DNA from: Saccharothrix australiensis | GTDB lineage: Bacteria > Actinomycetota > Actinomycetes > Mycobacteriales > Pseudonocardiaceae | Assembly (NCBI RefSeq): GCF_003634935.1 | Contig: NZ_RBXO01000001.1 | Coordinates: 6,969,501 to 7,033,500 of the forward strand | Direction: 5' to 3' | Length of the DNA stretch: 64,000 nt | In this document: positions 16,680 through 25,673 of the stretch, piece by piece | How the letters are laid out: each line of letters opens with the position of its first letter | Position numbering within the stretch: the stretch's first letter is position 1 | Translations under genes and position numbers: made by a program | The notes under the pieces: model-generated | Database searches by the model: none | Told to the model about the DNA's origin: nothing | The model's input: only the letters and a program-made list of their open reading frames with translations

Positions 16680-17684
16680 TCAGGCGTCCAGGTACTTGTT
16701 GGCCAGCTCCGAGTACTCCTTCTCCAGGTCGTCGGCCAGGTACGCCACGTACGCCCACGGGACGTCGTGCACGTGGTCGCGCATCCCGAGCAGGTGGCGG
16801 CGGGCTCGCGGCGCGTCGTCGGCCAGCGCGAACGCCGCCGCGAACAGGTTGTGCGCCTGGAGCGAGCGGGGGTGCGGGCGCGCCGGCGACGCGTCCCACT
16901 TGTCCGCCGCCACCGCGATCTCCTCCCGCACGCGGCTGAAGTAGCGCAGCTTGAGCGTGGCGATCTTCAACGCGCTGCGCGCCTGCACGGCGTCCTCGAA
17001 CTGCTCCAGGAAGATCTCGAAGTGCGCCAGCGGCAGCATCGCGACCACCGGGTCGCCCGGTTCGGCCGCGTCCACGCTGCCGTGCGCGAACGCCATCATC
17101 TCCTCGGCGGACCCGCCCCACTTGGCGGCGAGGATCTGCAACCGCGTCCAGTGCGCGGGGTACAGCGACGGGGCGCGGGCCACGACCTCCCGCCACACCT
17201 CGTCCTTCTGGTCCCGGTCGACCTGGAGGCCGAGCCCGGCGGTCTGGAGCTGCGCCCACGGGACCGCGTCGCGCGGCAGCAGCTTGGCCGCCTCGTGCAG
17301 CGGCCCGACGGCCTTGCGCAGCGTGCCGAAGAACACCTTGAACCGGTCCTTGCCGACCCCGTCCGCCCGCCCCGAGCCCCGGATCGCCCACGCCTCGCGG
17401 ATGAACGCCGTGCCCGCGAGCAACCACAGGTCCGGGTCGGTGTTGGTCTTGGCCAGCTCCAGCAGCTCGTCCGCGTGCCCGATGGCGTGCTCGCCGAGCA
17501 CCTCGACGCGCAGCGCGCGCACCTCCGGCTCGTCCCGGCACTCGGCGAGCACGGTGGTGGCCGCCCTCAGGTGCCCGGCGTCCATCTCCTCGGCCGCGAT
17601 GTCCAGGATCGCGTCGTCGTACGTGTGATCCCGCACCACCTCACGGGCTACCGCGGCAGGCCGCTTCCTCCGGAAAATCCCCAC
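16680..17684 (-). CDS. Conserved hypothetical protein, alpha-helical repeat type
   Basis: A 334-residue soluble protein of unknown function. It begins with a basic segment (GRVGIFRRKRP) and is otherwise helical and leucine/alanine rich, with repeated pairs of amphipathic helices resembling a TPR-like solenoid. Examples are HLRAATTVLAECRDEPEVRALRVEVLG and SLQAHNLFAAAFALADDAPRARRHLLG. No catalytic motif or membrane segment is visible. The GTG at 17684 was chosen because the frame upstream is not protein-like. The gene converges with the sugar-binding lipoprotein gene (21-base gap) and stands alone on its strand. Confidence 0.7.
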   Translation of the reverse strand: MGIFRRKRPAAVAREVVRDHTYDDAILDIAAEEMDAGHLRAATTVLAECRDEPEVRALRVEVLGEHAIGHADELLELAKTNTDPDLWLLAGTAFIREAWAIRGSGRADGVGKDRFKVFFGTLRKAVGPLHEAAKLLPRDAVPWAQLQTAGLGLQVDRDQKDEVWREVVARAPSLYPAHWTRLQILAAKWGGSAEEMMAFAHGSVDAAEPGDPVVAMLPLAHFEIFLEQFEDAVQARSALKIATLKLRYFSRVREEIAVAADKWDASPARPHPRSLQAHNLFAAAFALADDAPRARRHLLGMRDHVHDVPWAYVAYLADDLEKEYSELANKYLDA

Positions 17685-17813
17685 CCTGCCGACCTTACTT
17701 TCCCGAGGCGCCGTCCGGCCTAGTGCTTTCGTAGACCCGAACACCACTCTTTGTGTGGTTGTCACCGCCCCCTCCGCACCGATGAGGTGGTGGGCACGAC
17801 CGGAGGGGAATCC

Positions 17814-19334
17814 ATGCGAAGACTGGTAGTAGCCGTGTCCACCGCCGTGCTGGCGGCGACGTTACCCGCGCAGGCCTTGGCCGAAGGACGGGACCAGAGC
17901 ACGAGCCCGCACTTCACGCAGACCATCGCGTGGGGCCCGTGCACCGACCTGGACGCGCCGACCCTGGAGTGCGGCACGTACCGCGCGCCGCAGGACTGGC
18001 GCTCGCCGCGCGCGGGCAAGGACATCACGATCGCCGTCAGCCGCCTCAGGCCCAAGAGCGGCCAGGCCAGGGGCAGCGTCCTGACCAACCCCGGCGGCCC
18101 CGGCGGCCCCGGCAGGCTCCTGCCGAGGATCTACGAGGGCCGCGCCAAGCTCGTGGACAACTTCGAGGTCATCGGCATCGACCCGCGCGGCACCGGCGCC
18201 AGCACCAACGTCACGTGCGCGAACTTCGACTTCCGCGCACTGGCCGACCCGCGCGACCGCAGCCGGGAGAACGTCGAGCTGGTCTACGACGCGGCGGCGC
18301 TCCAGGCGGCGGCCTGCCAGCGCCACAGCGGCGAGTTCGGCAAGGTCGTCAACACCGAGCAGACGGTCAAGGACCTCGACCTCCTGCGCCACCTGCTCGG
18401 CCGCGAGAAGATCAGCTGGATCGGCTACTCCGGCGGCACCTGGATGGGCGCGTACTACGCGACCTACTTCCCGGACCGCGTGGACAAGTTCGTGCTCGAC
18501 TCGAACACCGAGTTCACGACCACGTTCCAGGACATCTTCGACGAGTTCGGCCGGGGCTTCGAACGCCGCTTCCGCGTCGACTTCCTGCCCTGGGTCGCCA
18601 AGCACGACGACGTCTACCACCTGGGCAAGACCGCCGAGCAGGTGCGGCTGAAGTACGAGGAGACGCGCGCCAGGCTGGCGGAGCACCCGGTGCCGCTGCC
18701 CGACGGCCAACTCGTCAACGGCGTGGTGCTGGACTTCATCCTGGTGCAGGCGCAGTACAGCAAGCAGCTGTTCCCGACCACGGCGAGCACCTTCGCCCAG
18801 CTCAGCCAGGCGTCCACGACCAGCGCCGCGGCGGCCGTCGACGTGCGCTACCCGGACGCGCCGTCGGCGACCCTGTACTCCGTCACCTGCAACGACACGA
18901 AGTTCAAGGGCGGCCGCGCCTACCTGGCACGGGAGGCGGAACGCCTCGGCAGGCAGTACCCGCTGATCGGGTACTACCAACTGCTGGCCCCGTGCGCGTT
19001 CTGGGACCGACCGGCCCTGCGCCTCAAGACGCCGACCGGGGAGAACGTGCCGCCGGTGCTCATGGTGCAGTCGGTGCGCGACCCGGCGACCCCGGTGGAG
19101 GGGGCGCGGCGGGCCCATGAGAAGTTCGCCAACTCCCGCCTCCTCACCGTGACCGACGAGGGTGACCACGGCATCTACGGCTTCGGCAACAGCTGCGTGG
19201 ACGACCTGGTCGAGTCCTTCATCGTCGACGGCAAGGTCCCGCCGAACGACCTGACCTGCCCCGGAACCCCGCTCCCCGAACCGACGTCGACCTTCGACAC
19301 CACCAACACCGCCGTCATCAACGGCTGGCTGTAA
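17814..19334 (+). CDS. Secreted alpha/beta-hydrolase, S33 tripeptidyl-aminopeptidase type
   Basis: A 506-residue exported peptidase. The signal peptide is MRRLVVAVSTAVLAATLPAQALA. The oxyanion region NPGGPGGPG, the nucleophile elbow GYSGGTW and the C-terminal histidine in TDEGDHGIYG are all present, and the last ~100 residues match the TAP-like C-terminal domain (ENVPPVLMVQSVRDPATPVEGARRAHE). Streptomyces homologues remove tripeptides from secreted proteins; others cleave proline-containing or ester substrates. The ATG at 17814 has a GGAGGGG site. The gene ends in a 13-bp hairpin that borders repeat copy B. Confidence 0.9.
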   Translation: MRRLVVAVSTAVLAATLPAQALAEGRDQSTSPHFTQTIAWGPCTDLDAPTLECGTYRAPQDWRSPRAGKDITIAVSRLRPKSGQARGSVLTNPGGPGGPGRLLPRIYEGRAKLVDNFEVIGIDPRGTGASTNVTCANFDFRALADPRDRSRENVELVYDAAALQAAACQRHSGEFGKVVNTEQTVKDLDLLRHLLGREKISWIGYSGGTWMGAYYATYFPDRVDKFVLDSNTEFTTTFQDIFDEFGRGFERRFRVDFLPWVAKHDDVYHLGKTAEQVRLKYEETRARLAEHPVPLPDGQLVNGVVLDFILVQAQYSKQLFPTTASTFAQLSQASTTSAAAAVDVRYPDAPSATLYSVTCNDTKFKGGRAYLAREAERLGRQYPLIGYYQLLAPCAFWDRPALRLKTPTGENVPPVLMVQSVRDPATPVEGARRAHEKFANSRLLTVTDEGDHGIYGFGNSCVDDLVESFIVDGKVPPNDLTCPGTPLPEPTSTFDTTNTAVINGWL

Positions 19335-19338
19335 CACC

Positions 19339-19376
19339 CACGCAGCCCGCCGGGCACACCCCTGGCGGGCTGCGTG
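19339..19376. terminator. Perfect 13-bp hairpin after the S33 peptidase gene
   Basis: Arms CACGCAGCCCGCC and GGCGGGCTGCGTG with a 12-nt loop, five bases after the peptidase stop codon. It resembles the hairpin bordering copy A and merges with the outer arm of H2 of copy B. There is no U-tract, as is usual in high-GC actinobacteria. Confidence 0.65.
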
Positions 19377-19886
19377 TCATCCCCGTACGGCCTGCCCGCA
19401 GGGCAACCACGCTCGTCAGAGGGGCGCAAGCACGCTTCACCGCTTGCGCCCCTCTGACGAGCGTGGTGGTCTTTGACAGGTCGTACGGGGATGACACGCA
19501 GCCACAAAGCTTTCAAGCGAAGCTTGAAAGCTTTGCCCCCATCCTTGGTGGCCTGCCCAGCGGCGAGCGCCCTTCTTTAAGCTTTGACCCGCTAAAACCG
19601 ATGAGCTTCCGTGCTGATCTCAGCCGAAAGAAAAAGAAGCGCTCGCCGCTGGGCAGACCTCCGGGGAGGAAAAGCTTTAAAGGCGTCGTGTTCTCCCCGC
19701 ATGGCATGTCAAAGACCACCACAGTCGGTCAGGGGGCGCAAGCGGTGAAGCGTGCTTGCGCCCCCTGACCGACTGTGGTTGCCCTGCGGGCAGGCCATAC
19801 GGGGAGAACACGAGACCAGAAGTCTGTGCTGCGCGGTGCTGTGTGCCCGGATCTGTGCTGCGCGGTGCGGTGGGCCTGGGTCTGTG
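19339..19886. repeat. Modular palindromic element, copy B (inverted relative to copy A)
   Basis: Reverse-complement partner of the 1685-2234 element. From left to right it holds H2 (19369-19502), an AAGCTT-containing palindrome (19504-19535), the core arms (19553-19570 and 19639-19656) and H1 (19686-19813). H2 is identical to copy A over 134 nt. The parts that differ are the AAGCTT modules and a tandem duplication of about 35-40 bases beyond H1. It fills the convergent gap between the S33 peptidase and devR-like genes; no gene is supported inside it. Confidence 0.9.
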
Positions 19887-19898
19887 CAGCGGTGTTGG

Positions 19899-20552
19899 TC
19901 AAGTGCCGATGATGCCGCTTTGGCGACGGCGGGCCGCGTAGACGCCGGCTTCCGTGCGCCGGTCGAAACCCAGTTTGTGGAGCAGTGAGGAGACGTAGTT
20001 CTTCACCGTCTTCTCCGCCAGGTAGAGCCGCTGCGCGATCTGCCGGTTGGTCAGGCCCTCGGCGATCAGGTCGAGGATCCGCCGTTCCTGCGGGCTCAGC
20101 GCCGCGTACCGGGGATCTTCCACCGGCCCGCCGCGCAGGCGCTGCAACACCGTCGCGGTGACGCCGGAGTGCAGCAGCGAACCGCCGGCGGCCAGGGTGC
20201 GGATCGCCGAGACGAGGTCGTTCCCGGACACCTGCTTGAGCATGTAGCCCGCCGCGCCGGCCATGATCGCCCCGAACAGCGCCTCGTCGTCCGAGTACGA
20301 CGTGAGCATCAGGCACGCCGGGGGCGGTTGGACCGTCGAGCGGATCTCACGGCACACGGTGACGCCGTCGCCGTCGGGCAGCCGCACGTCGATCACGGCC
20401 ACGTCGGGCCGGTGCTCGGCCGCCGCCGCCACCGCCGCCGAAGCGCTCTCCGCCTCGCCGACGACCTCGATGTCCGCTTCCACGTCGAGCAGTTGGTGGA
20501 GGCCGCGTCGCACGATCTCGTGATCGTCGACGAGCAGCACCGAGATGGTCAT
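19899..20552 (-). CDS. NarL/DevR-family response regulator
   Basis: A 217-residue two-domain regulator. The receiver domain has the acidic pocket (VDDHE at residues 8-12), the phospho-acceptor aspartate 55 in VAVIDVRLPDGDG, and the conserved lysine in GYMLKQVSG. The LuxR-type helix-turn-helix is LSPQERRILDLIAEGLTNRQIAQRLYLAEKTVKNYVSSLLHKLG. The last 20 residues (GFDRRTEAGVYAARR) resemble mycobacterial DevR/DosR. It follows the kinase gene with an 11-base gap and a GGAGGGG site, so the two form one operon and almost certainly a cognate pair. Confidence 0.92.
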   Translation of the reverse strand: MTISVLLVDDHEIVRRGLHQLLDVEADIEVVGEAESASAAVAAAAEHRPDVAVIDVRLPDGDGVTVCREIRSTVQPPPACLMLTSYSDDEALFGAIMAGAAGYMLKQVSGNDLVSAIRTLAAGGSLLHSGVTATVLQRLRGGPVEDPRYAALSPQERRILDLIAEGLTNRQIAQRLYLAEKTVKNYVSSLLHKLGFDRRTEAGVYAARRRQSGIIGT

Positions 20553-20563
20553 GAGCCCCTCCG

Positions 20564-22138
20564 CTACCCCGATACCAACGGCACGGTCCACGTCACCGTC
20601 ACGCCCTTGCCCGCTTCCGACCGCACTTCGCAACCACCGTCCCACCGCGCGGCCCGCGCGGCCATGTTGACCAGGCCACCGGTGTGCCGTGCGCCGTTGG
20701 CGGGCAGGCCGTCGCCGTCGTCGGACACGACCAGGTGCAGCTCGGTCGCCTCGCGGTCGACCATCACCCGCACGTCCACCCGCTTCGCCGACGCGTGGCG
20801 GGCCGCGTTGGCGAGGGCTTCCCGCAGCGTCGCCAGCAGGTCCGGTCGCACGTGGTCGGGCACCAGCGAGTCGACGGGACCGTCGGTCGTCAGCGCCGGC
20901 TCGAAACCCAGCAGGCGGCTCGAATCCTGCACCACCCGCAGCAGTTGCGCGCGCAGGCTCGCCGAGTCCGCCTGCGACTCCTGGAGCGAGAAGATGGTCC
21001 GCCGTATCTCGCGGATCGTCAGGTCGACCTCGGTGACGAAGTCGGCGAGCCGGTCCGCGACGAGCGGCTGCTCGACGAGCCCGTTGAGGCTCTGCAACCC
21101 GAGCCCCAGGCCGAACAGCCGCTGCACGACGAGGTCGTGCAGGTCGCGCGCGATGCGGTCGCGGTCCTCCAGCACCGCGAGCCGCCTGCCCGCGCCGGTG
21201 GCCCGCGTGAACTCCAGGATCAGCGCCGCCTGCCGGGCGAACGACTCGACCAGCGCGACGTCCGACGCGTCGAACGGGCGGTTGTCGCGCGAGCGCGCCA
21301 CCATCAGCACGCCCAGGACGCGCTGGCCGGCGGCCAGCGGCACGACCACGACCGGTCCGATCCGGTCGAAGTGGCCGGGCAGCCCGTCCAGCACCTTGGT
21401 CTTGCCGGTCGCGTACACCTCCCGGCTGGCGCTGCCCTCGCGCGACACGGTGAACCCGCGCAGCTCGCCGTCCATGACGCGCACGGCCAGCTCGCCCTGC
21501 GCGTCGGGCAGCGCGAGCACGGCGTTCACGCCGTCGGCGGCCAGCCGGGCGCGGACGGCGACGAGCCGCAGCGCGTCCCGGTCCGGTGTGCCGGTGAGCA
21601 GCGCGTTCGTGACCTCGTTGGACGCGCGCAGCCACACCTCGCGCTGGCGGGACTGCTCGTAGAGGCGGGCGTTCTCGATCGCGATGCCGGCCGCCGCCGC
21701 GACGGCCACGACCACCTCCTGGTCCGCGCGCGTGAAGTCGGCCCCGTCCTGCTTGTCGGTCAGGTAGAGGTTGCCGAACACCTCGCCCCGCACGTGGACG
21801 GGCACGCCCAGGAACCCCGGCGCGGACGGGTCGAACGCGACGCCCTCGAAGTCGGTGTGCTGCCGCTCGGCGCCGTAGGTGAACTCCAACAGCTGCCGGT
21901 TGGGCCCGACCACGGCCAGCGCGCCGTACCGCGCGCCGACCAGGGTGCACGACGACTCCACGATGCGGCGCAGCACGTCCGGCAGCGACAGGTCGCTCGC
22001 GAGCGACACGACCGCGCCGAGCAGCCGGTGCATCCGTTCTCGGGAGCCGGCCACCTCGGCCGTCCGGTCGGTCAGCTCGCGCAGCAGCCCGTCCAGGCGG
22101 GTCGCGTTCGGGTCCGGGGAGCCAGGCAACCGTTCCAC
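20564..22138 (-). CDS. DevS/DosT-like sensor histidine kinase with two GAF domains
   Basis: A 524-residue soluble kinase: GAF-A (about residues 50-160), GAF-B (about 185-310), a HisKA_3 dimerisation helix with histidine 334 in DRDRIARDLHDLVVQRLF, and a HATPase_c domain (NAARHASAKRVDV, DDGDGLP). Its closest architecture is the mycobacterial redox/hypoxia sensors DevS and DosT. From memory of those proteins, GAF-A here lacks about 35 residues just before FLGVPVHVRGEVFGNLYLTDK, the segment that carries the proximal heme histidine, so it may not bind heme. It is encoded immediately upstream of its likely partner regulator. The GTG at 22138 has a GAGGG site nearby. Confidence 0.92.
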   Translation of the reverse strand: MERLPGSPDPNATRLDGLLRELTDRTAEVAGSRERMHRLLGAVVSLASDLSLPDVLRRIVESSCTLVGARYGALAVVGPNRQLLEFTYGAERQHTDFEGVAFDPSAPGFLGVPVHVRGEVFGNLYLTDKQDGADFTRADQEVVVAVAAAAGIAIENARLYEQSRQREVWLRASNEVTNALLTGTPDRDALRLVAVRARLAADGVNAVLALPDAQGELAVRVMDGELRGFTVSREGSASREVYATGKTKVLDGLPGHFDRIGPVVVVPLAAGQRVLGVLMVARSRDNRPFDASDVALVESFARQAALILEFTRATGAGRRLAVLEDRDRIARDLHDLVVQRLFGLGLGLQSLNGLVEQPLVADRLADFVTEVDLTIREIRRTIFSLQESQADSASLRAQLLRVVQDSSRLLGFEPALTTDGPVDSLVPDHVRPDLLATLREALANAARHASAKRVDVRVMVDREATELHLVVSDDGDGLPANGARHTGGLVNMAARAARWDGGCEVRSEAGKGVTVTWTVPLVSG

Positions 22139-22175
22139 CCCTCGCAGCGGGAGTACCCGAGGTTATCGCCTCCGG

Positions 22176-22574
22176 TCACGGGATGCGACGACCGGACAGG
22201 ACCTCCAGGGCGACCCGCAGGTAATGGTCCCGGTCGGTCACGCCGCGTGACGGGAGCGGCAGGTCGCGCAGCCTGGTCAGCAGGGCTTCGTCACTCACCT
22301 CGGTGACATGTCCGACCGCCATCACCGACCACCCCTTCGACAGGTCCGGTCGCACGTCGTCGATCTGGAACGCCACGATCGTGTCCCGCGCGACCAGCGT
22401 CTTGCTGCCTTCGGGCACCCTCAGCACCACCGACTCGCCGTCCAGCGCGTAGACGACGGGGTGCACCATCGGCAGTGCGCGGTCGGTGAAAACGAGCCTC
22501 CCGACCGCTGTCGTGGCCAGCAGTTCCAGGCACTCCTCGCGGGAGAGCACCTGGAGCCCAGCGGAGTCGTACAT
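22176..22574 (-). CDS. Pyridoxamine 5'-phosphate oxidase-like flavin split-barrel protein
   Basis: A 132-residue single-domain protein of the PNPOx-like split-barrel family. The N-terminus SREECLELLATTAVGRLVF and the strand ALPMVHPVVYALDGESVVLRV are characteristic of small actinobacterial members that bind flavin, F420 or heme. Members of this family are common in DevR/DosR regulons, which suits its position just upstream of the DevS/DevR-like genes on the same strand (37-base gap). The ATG at 22574 has an AGAGGTG site. The substrate is unknown. Confidence 0.85.
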   Translation of the reverse strand: MYDSAGLQVLSREECLELLATTAVGRLVFTDRALPMVHPVVYALDGESVVLRVPEGSKTLVARDTIVAFQIDDVRPDLSKGWSVMAVGHVTEVSDEALLTRLRDLPLPSRGVTDRDHYLRVALEVLSGRRIP

Positions 22575-22647
22575 CGCACCTCTTATCCCCCAATTGCCGG
22601 ACCAAATCGTTCTGCTCCGTGATCGCGCTGCCTAGAGGCGGAAGACC

Positions 22648-22780
22648 TGTGTTGGATGGCCGCTGCTCCGCAGACGGCGGCTCGGTCGCCTGGAAGTCGA
22701 CCCATCGCGCCTGATTCCCCGCCGATCGAAGAGCGTGATCGGCGGGGAATGAGGCGCGACAGGTCGACGCGACCTCGCGT
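22648..22780. repeat. Covarying hairpin repeat, unit 3 (diverged)
   Basis: Same architecture as the units at 8167-8413 with different stem sequences. The first hairpin is CTGC-TCC-GCAG. The second has outer stem GGTCGC/GCGACC, then GTCGAC/GTCGAC, CGCGCC/GGCGCG and a 14-bp apical stem ATTCCCCGCCGATC/GATCGGCGGGGAAT, capped by GAAGAGCGT. The remaining bases to 22878 are G-rich with no gene visible, so the 22575-22878 gap is this repeat plus low-complexity sequence. Confidence 0.8.
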
Positions 22781-22878
22781 GGGGCCGGTGGGGTGACGGG
22801 TGAGAGGGAGGCCAGGTGGGGGAGGGCGGCCGGGGGGAGGGAGGCGGCGGGGGGCTGGGGAAGCGGCCGAACGGGGCG

Positions 22879-23844
22879 TCAGGTGGTCAGGGCGGTGATC
22901 AGGTGGTCGGCTGCGGTGTAGGGGTCGAGGGTGCCGGTTGCCACCTGTTCGGCCAGGCGGGTGGCTGCGGTACCGGCTTGCCCGGTGCCGAGCCTCGAAC
23001 GGAGGGTGTTGAGGGCGATGGCCTCGATCTCGCCGGCTGCGCGGCGTGCTCGTCGGCGCGGCAGTTCGCCGCGGTCGCGCAGGTGGGCGTGGTGCGCGTC
23101 GAGGGCCGCCATGACGTCGTCGATGCCCTCCGCGCGGGCCGCCACCGCCTTCACCACGGGAGGCCGCCAGCCGGCGTCGGCGCGCTCGCGGCGGCCCAGT
23201 GAGATCACGTGCTTGAGGTCGCGCGCCGTGGCGTCCGCGCCGTCCCGGTCGGCCTTGTTCACCACGAACACGTCGGCGACCTCCAGGATGCCCGCCTTGG
23301 CCGCCTGGACGCCGTCGCCCATGCCGGGCGCGAGCAGCACCACGGTGGTGTCGGCCAGCGACACGACCTCCACCTCGGACTGCCCCACGCCGACGGTCTC
23401 GACCAGCACCACGTCGCAGCCGGCCGCGTCCAGCACGCGCAGCGCCTGCGGCGTGGCCCACGACAGCCCGCCCAGGTGGCCTCGGGTGGCCATCGACCGG
23501 ATGAACACGCCGGGATCGGTGGCGTGCTCGCCCATCCGCACCCGGTCGCCCAGCAGCGCACCGCCCGAGAACGGCGACGACGGGTCGACCGCCAGCACGC
23601 CGACCCGCTCGCCCCGGTCCCGGTAGGCGCGCACCAGCGCCGAGGTGGACGTCGACTTGCCCACGCCCGGTGCGCCGGTCAACCCGATGACCCGCGCGTG
23701 CCCGGTGAACGGCGCGAGCGCCCGCGCGACCTCGCGCAACCGCGGACTGGCGTCCTCGACCAGCGAGATCAGCCTGGCGACCGCGCGCGGCTGGCCCGCA
23801 CGCGCGCGGTCGACCAGGTCCGGGACGTCGACGGTGCGCGTCAC
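22879..23844 (-). CDS. meaB: Acyl-CoA mutase-associated GTPase chaperone MeaB
   Basis: A 321-residue G3E-family GTPase (MeaB/ArgK). The P-loop is GLTGAPGVGKST (about residues 54-65), Switch I lies near VLAVDPSSPFSGGALLGDRVRM, the G3 motif is ETVGVGQSE, and NKAD gives guanine specificity. MeaB loads adenosylcobalamin into B12-dependent acyl-CoA mutases and protects them from inactivation. It sits four bases downstream of the thiolase gene on the same strand, in a neighbourhood with epimerase, Ccr and an ethylmalonyl-CoA mutase gene further right, which is its probable client. Confidence 0.94.
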   Translation of the reverse strand: MTRTVDVPDLVDRARAGQPRAVARLISLVEDASPRLREVARALAPFTGHARVIGLTGAPGVGKSTSTSALVRAYRDRGERVGVLAVDPSSPFSGGALLGDRVRMGEHATDPGVFIRSMATRGHLGGLSWATPQALRVLDAAGCDVVLVETVGVGQSEVEVVSLADTTVVLLAPGMGDGVQAAKAGILEVADVFVVNKADRDGADATARDLKHVISLGRRERADAGWRPPVVKAVAARAEGIDDVMAALDAHHAHLRDRGELPRRRARRAAGEIEAIALNTLRSRLGTGQAGTAATRLAEQVATGTLDPYTAADHLITALTT

Positions 23845-23848
23845 ACGC

Positions 23849-25036
23849 CTAGACCTTCGGGACGCGCACGATCAGGGCGTCGCCCTGACCACCGCCGCCG
23901 CACAGGGCGGCGGCGCCCACGCCGCCACCGCGGCGCTTCAGCTCCAGCGCGAGGTGCAGCGCGAGCCGGGCGCCCGACATGCCGATCGGGTGACCCAGGG
24001 CGATCGCGCCGCCGTTGACGTTGACCTTGTCCTCGGCGATGCCGAGCTGCCGGGTGGAGACGATGCCGACCGCGGCGAACGCCTCGTTGATCTCGACCAG
24101 GTCGAGGTCGGCGGGGTCGATGCCCTCCTTGGCGCACGCGGCCTTGATCGCGTTCGCGGGCTGCTCGTGCAGGCTGGCGTCCGGGCCGGCGACGACGCCG
24201 TGCGCGCCGATCTCGGCCAGCCACGTCAGGCCCAGCTCCTCGGCCTTGGCCTTGCTCATCACGACCACGGCCGCCGCGCCGTCGGAGATCTGCGACGCCG
24301 AGCCGGCCGTGATGGTGCCGTCGGCCGCGAACGCGGGGCGCAGCTTGGCCAGCACGTCGACGGTGGTGTCGCCGCGCACGCCCTCGTCCGTGTCGAACGT
24401 GATCGGGTCGCCCTTGCGCTGCGGGATCGCGACGGGCGTGATCTCCTCCGCGAACACGCCGTTCGCGGCGGCCTTGGCGGCGAGCTGGTGCGACCGGGCG
24501 GCGAACGCGTCCTGCTCCTCGCGCGTCACGCCGTGGCGTGCGTTGTGCTTCTCCGTGGACGCGCCCATCGCCACCTGGTCGAAGGCGCAGAACAGCCCGT
24601 CGAGGGCCATGTGGTCCTGGAGCGTGACGTCGCCGAACTTGTGCCCGCTGCGCGACTTGGGCAGCAGGTGGGGCGCCTGGGTCATCGACTCCTGGCCGCC
24701 CGCCACGACGACGTCGAACTCGCCCGCGCGGATCAGCTGGTCGGCGAGCGCGATCGCGTCGATGCCGGACAGGCACACCTTGTTGACCGTCAGCGCGGGC
24801 ACGGTCATGGGGATGCCCGCGTGCACCGCCGCCTGGCGGGCCGGGATCTGGCCCGCGCCCGCGGTGAGCACCTGACCCATGATCACGTACTGCACCTGCT
24901 CGGGCGCGACGCCGGCCCGCTCCAGCGCCGCCTTGATCGCGACGCCGCCGAGCTGGGCGCCGGAGAAGTCCTTCAACGATCCGAGCAGTCGCCCCATCGG
25001 GGTACGGGCCCCGGCGACGATGACGGAACCGGACAC
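23849..25036 (-). CDS. Acetyl-CoA acetyltransferase (thiolase)
   Basis: A 395-residue thiolase. The nucleophile cysteine is in [12 protein letters not shown] (about residue 88), the histidine in [19 protein letters not shown] and the C-terminal cysteine in [12 protein letters not shown]. It condenses two acetyl-CoA to acetoacetyl-CoA (or the reverse), the entry step of the ethylmalonyl-CoA pathway. The GTG at 25036 was chosen because GGAGG lies five bases upstream; an ATG 18 bases earlier has no site. It is divergent from the epimerase gene, with a perfect 16-bp palindrome between them. The mycobacterial counterpart is likely FadA4, which also neighbours the epimerase. Confidence 0.93.
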   Translation of the reverse strand: MSGSVIVAGARTPMGRLLGSLKDFSGAQLGGVAIKAALERAGVAPEQVQYVIMGQVLTAGAGQIPARQAAVHAGIPMTVPALTVNKVCLSGIDAIALADQLIRAGEFDVVVAGGQESMTQAPHLLPKSRSGHKFGDVTLQDHMALDGLFCAFDQVAMGASTEKHNARHGVTREEQDAFAARSHQLAAKAAANGVFAEEITPVAIPQRKGDPITFDTDEGVRGDTTVDVLAKLRPAFAADGTITAGSASQISDGAAAVVVMSKAKAEELGLTWLAEIGAHGVVAGPDASLHEQPANAIKAACAKEGIDPADLDLVEINEAFAAVGIVSTRQLGIAEDKVNVNGGAIALGHPIGMSGARLALHLALELKRRGGGVGAAALCGGGGQGDALIVRVPKV

Positions 25037-25089
25037 ATCGGCCTCCACGAGCATGTGTAAGCGGTTGTTAACTGGCTACGATACCCAGC

Positions 25090-25105
25090 GCTACTCGGGA
25101 GTAGC
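25090..25105. promoter_or_regulatory. 16-bp palindromic operator, site E (thiolase / epimerase)
   Basis: GCTACTCGGGAGTAGC has perfect 6-bp arms around CGGG and lies 54 bases from the thiolase start and 58 bases from the epimerase start, so it could control both. It belongs to the same motif as sites at 26893, 34710, 39426 and 49825. Confidence 0.55.
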
Positions 25106-25162
25106 CGTGTGAGGCGCCGCACAGCCACCGCTGCACCGATTCGGCCGCTACTGTTCCCTGCC

Positions 25163-25609
25163 ATGCAGGGAGAACTCCGCGGCTTCGTGACCGCCATCGA
25201 CCACGTCGGCATCGCGGTGCCGGACCTCGACGCCGCGATCGCGTTCCACCGCGAGCACTTCGGCCTGGAGGTCGCCCACGAGGAGACCAACGAGGAGCAG
25301 GGCGTCCGGGAGGCGATGCTGCGCGCGCCCGGCGACGCGGGCGACGGCGCGGCCGTGCAGCTGCTCGCGCCGCTGACCCCGGAGTCGACCATCGCCAAGT
25401 TCATCGGGCGCTCCGGGCCGGGTCTCCAGCAGCTCGCCTACCGGGTGTCCGATGTGGACGCCGCCGCCGAGGCGTTGCGGGCCAAGGGCCTGCGGTTGCT
25501 CTACGAGCAGGCGCGGCGCGGCACGTCCGGCAGTCGGGTGAACTTCGTCCACCCGAAGGACGCAGGCGGTGTGCTGGTCGAGCTGGTCGAGCCGGCGGGC
25601 GGCCACTGA
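25163..25609 (+). CDS. mce: Methylmalonyl-CoA epimerase
   Basis: A 148-residue vicinal-oxygen-chelate protein. It has the N-terminal metal histidine in AIDHVGIAVPDLDAAIAFH, the QLLAPLTPESTIAKF stretch with the family glutamine and substrate loop, and the terminal metal glutamate in GGVLVELVEP. It interconverts the (R) and (S) forms of methylmalonyl-CoA, and members of the family also act on ethylmalonyl-CoA. The ATG at 25163 was chosen; a GTG eight codons later is an alternative. It is divergent from the thiolase gene and next to a TetR gene, all in the acyl-CoA neighbourhood. Confidence 0.92.
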   Translation: MQGELRGFVTAIDHVGIAVPDLDAAIAFHREHFGLEVAHEETNEEQGVREAMLRAPGDAGDGAAVQLLAPLTPESTIAKFIGRSGPGLQQLAYRVSDVDAAAEALRAKGLRLLYEQARRGTSGSRVNFVHPKDAGGVLVELVEPAGGH

Positions 25610-25673
25610 TCGGACGAGCCGGGCGCGCCGGACGGGTAACGGTGCCGGCGGCGATCGCCGAACCGGCCGGCGG

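Noticed and set aside
25616-25637. A further GGTAAC half-site between the epimerase and tetR genes
   Set aside because: The left half of the 16-bp palindrome is missing, and it lies between two 3' ends rather than at a promoter.
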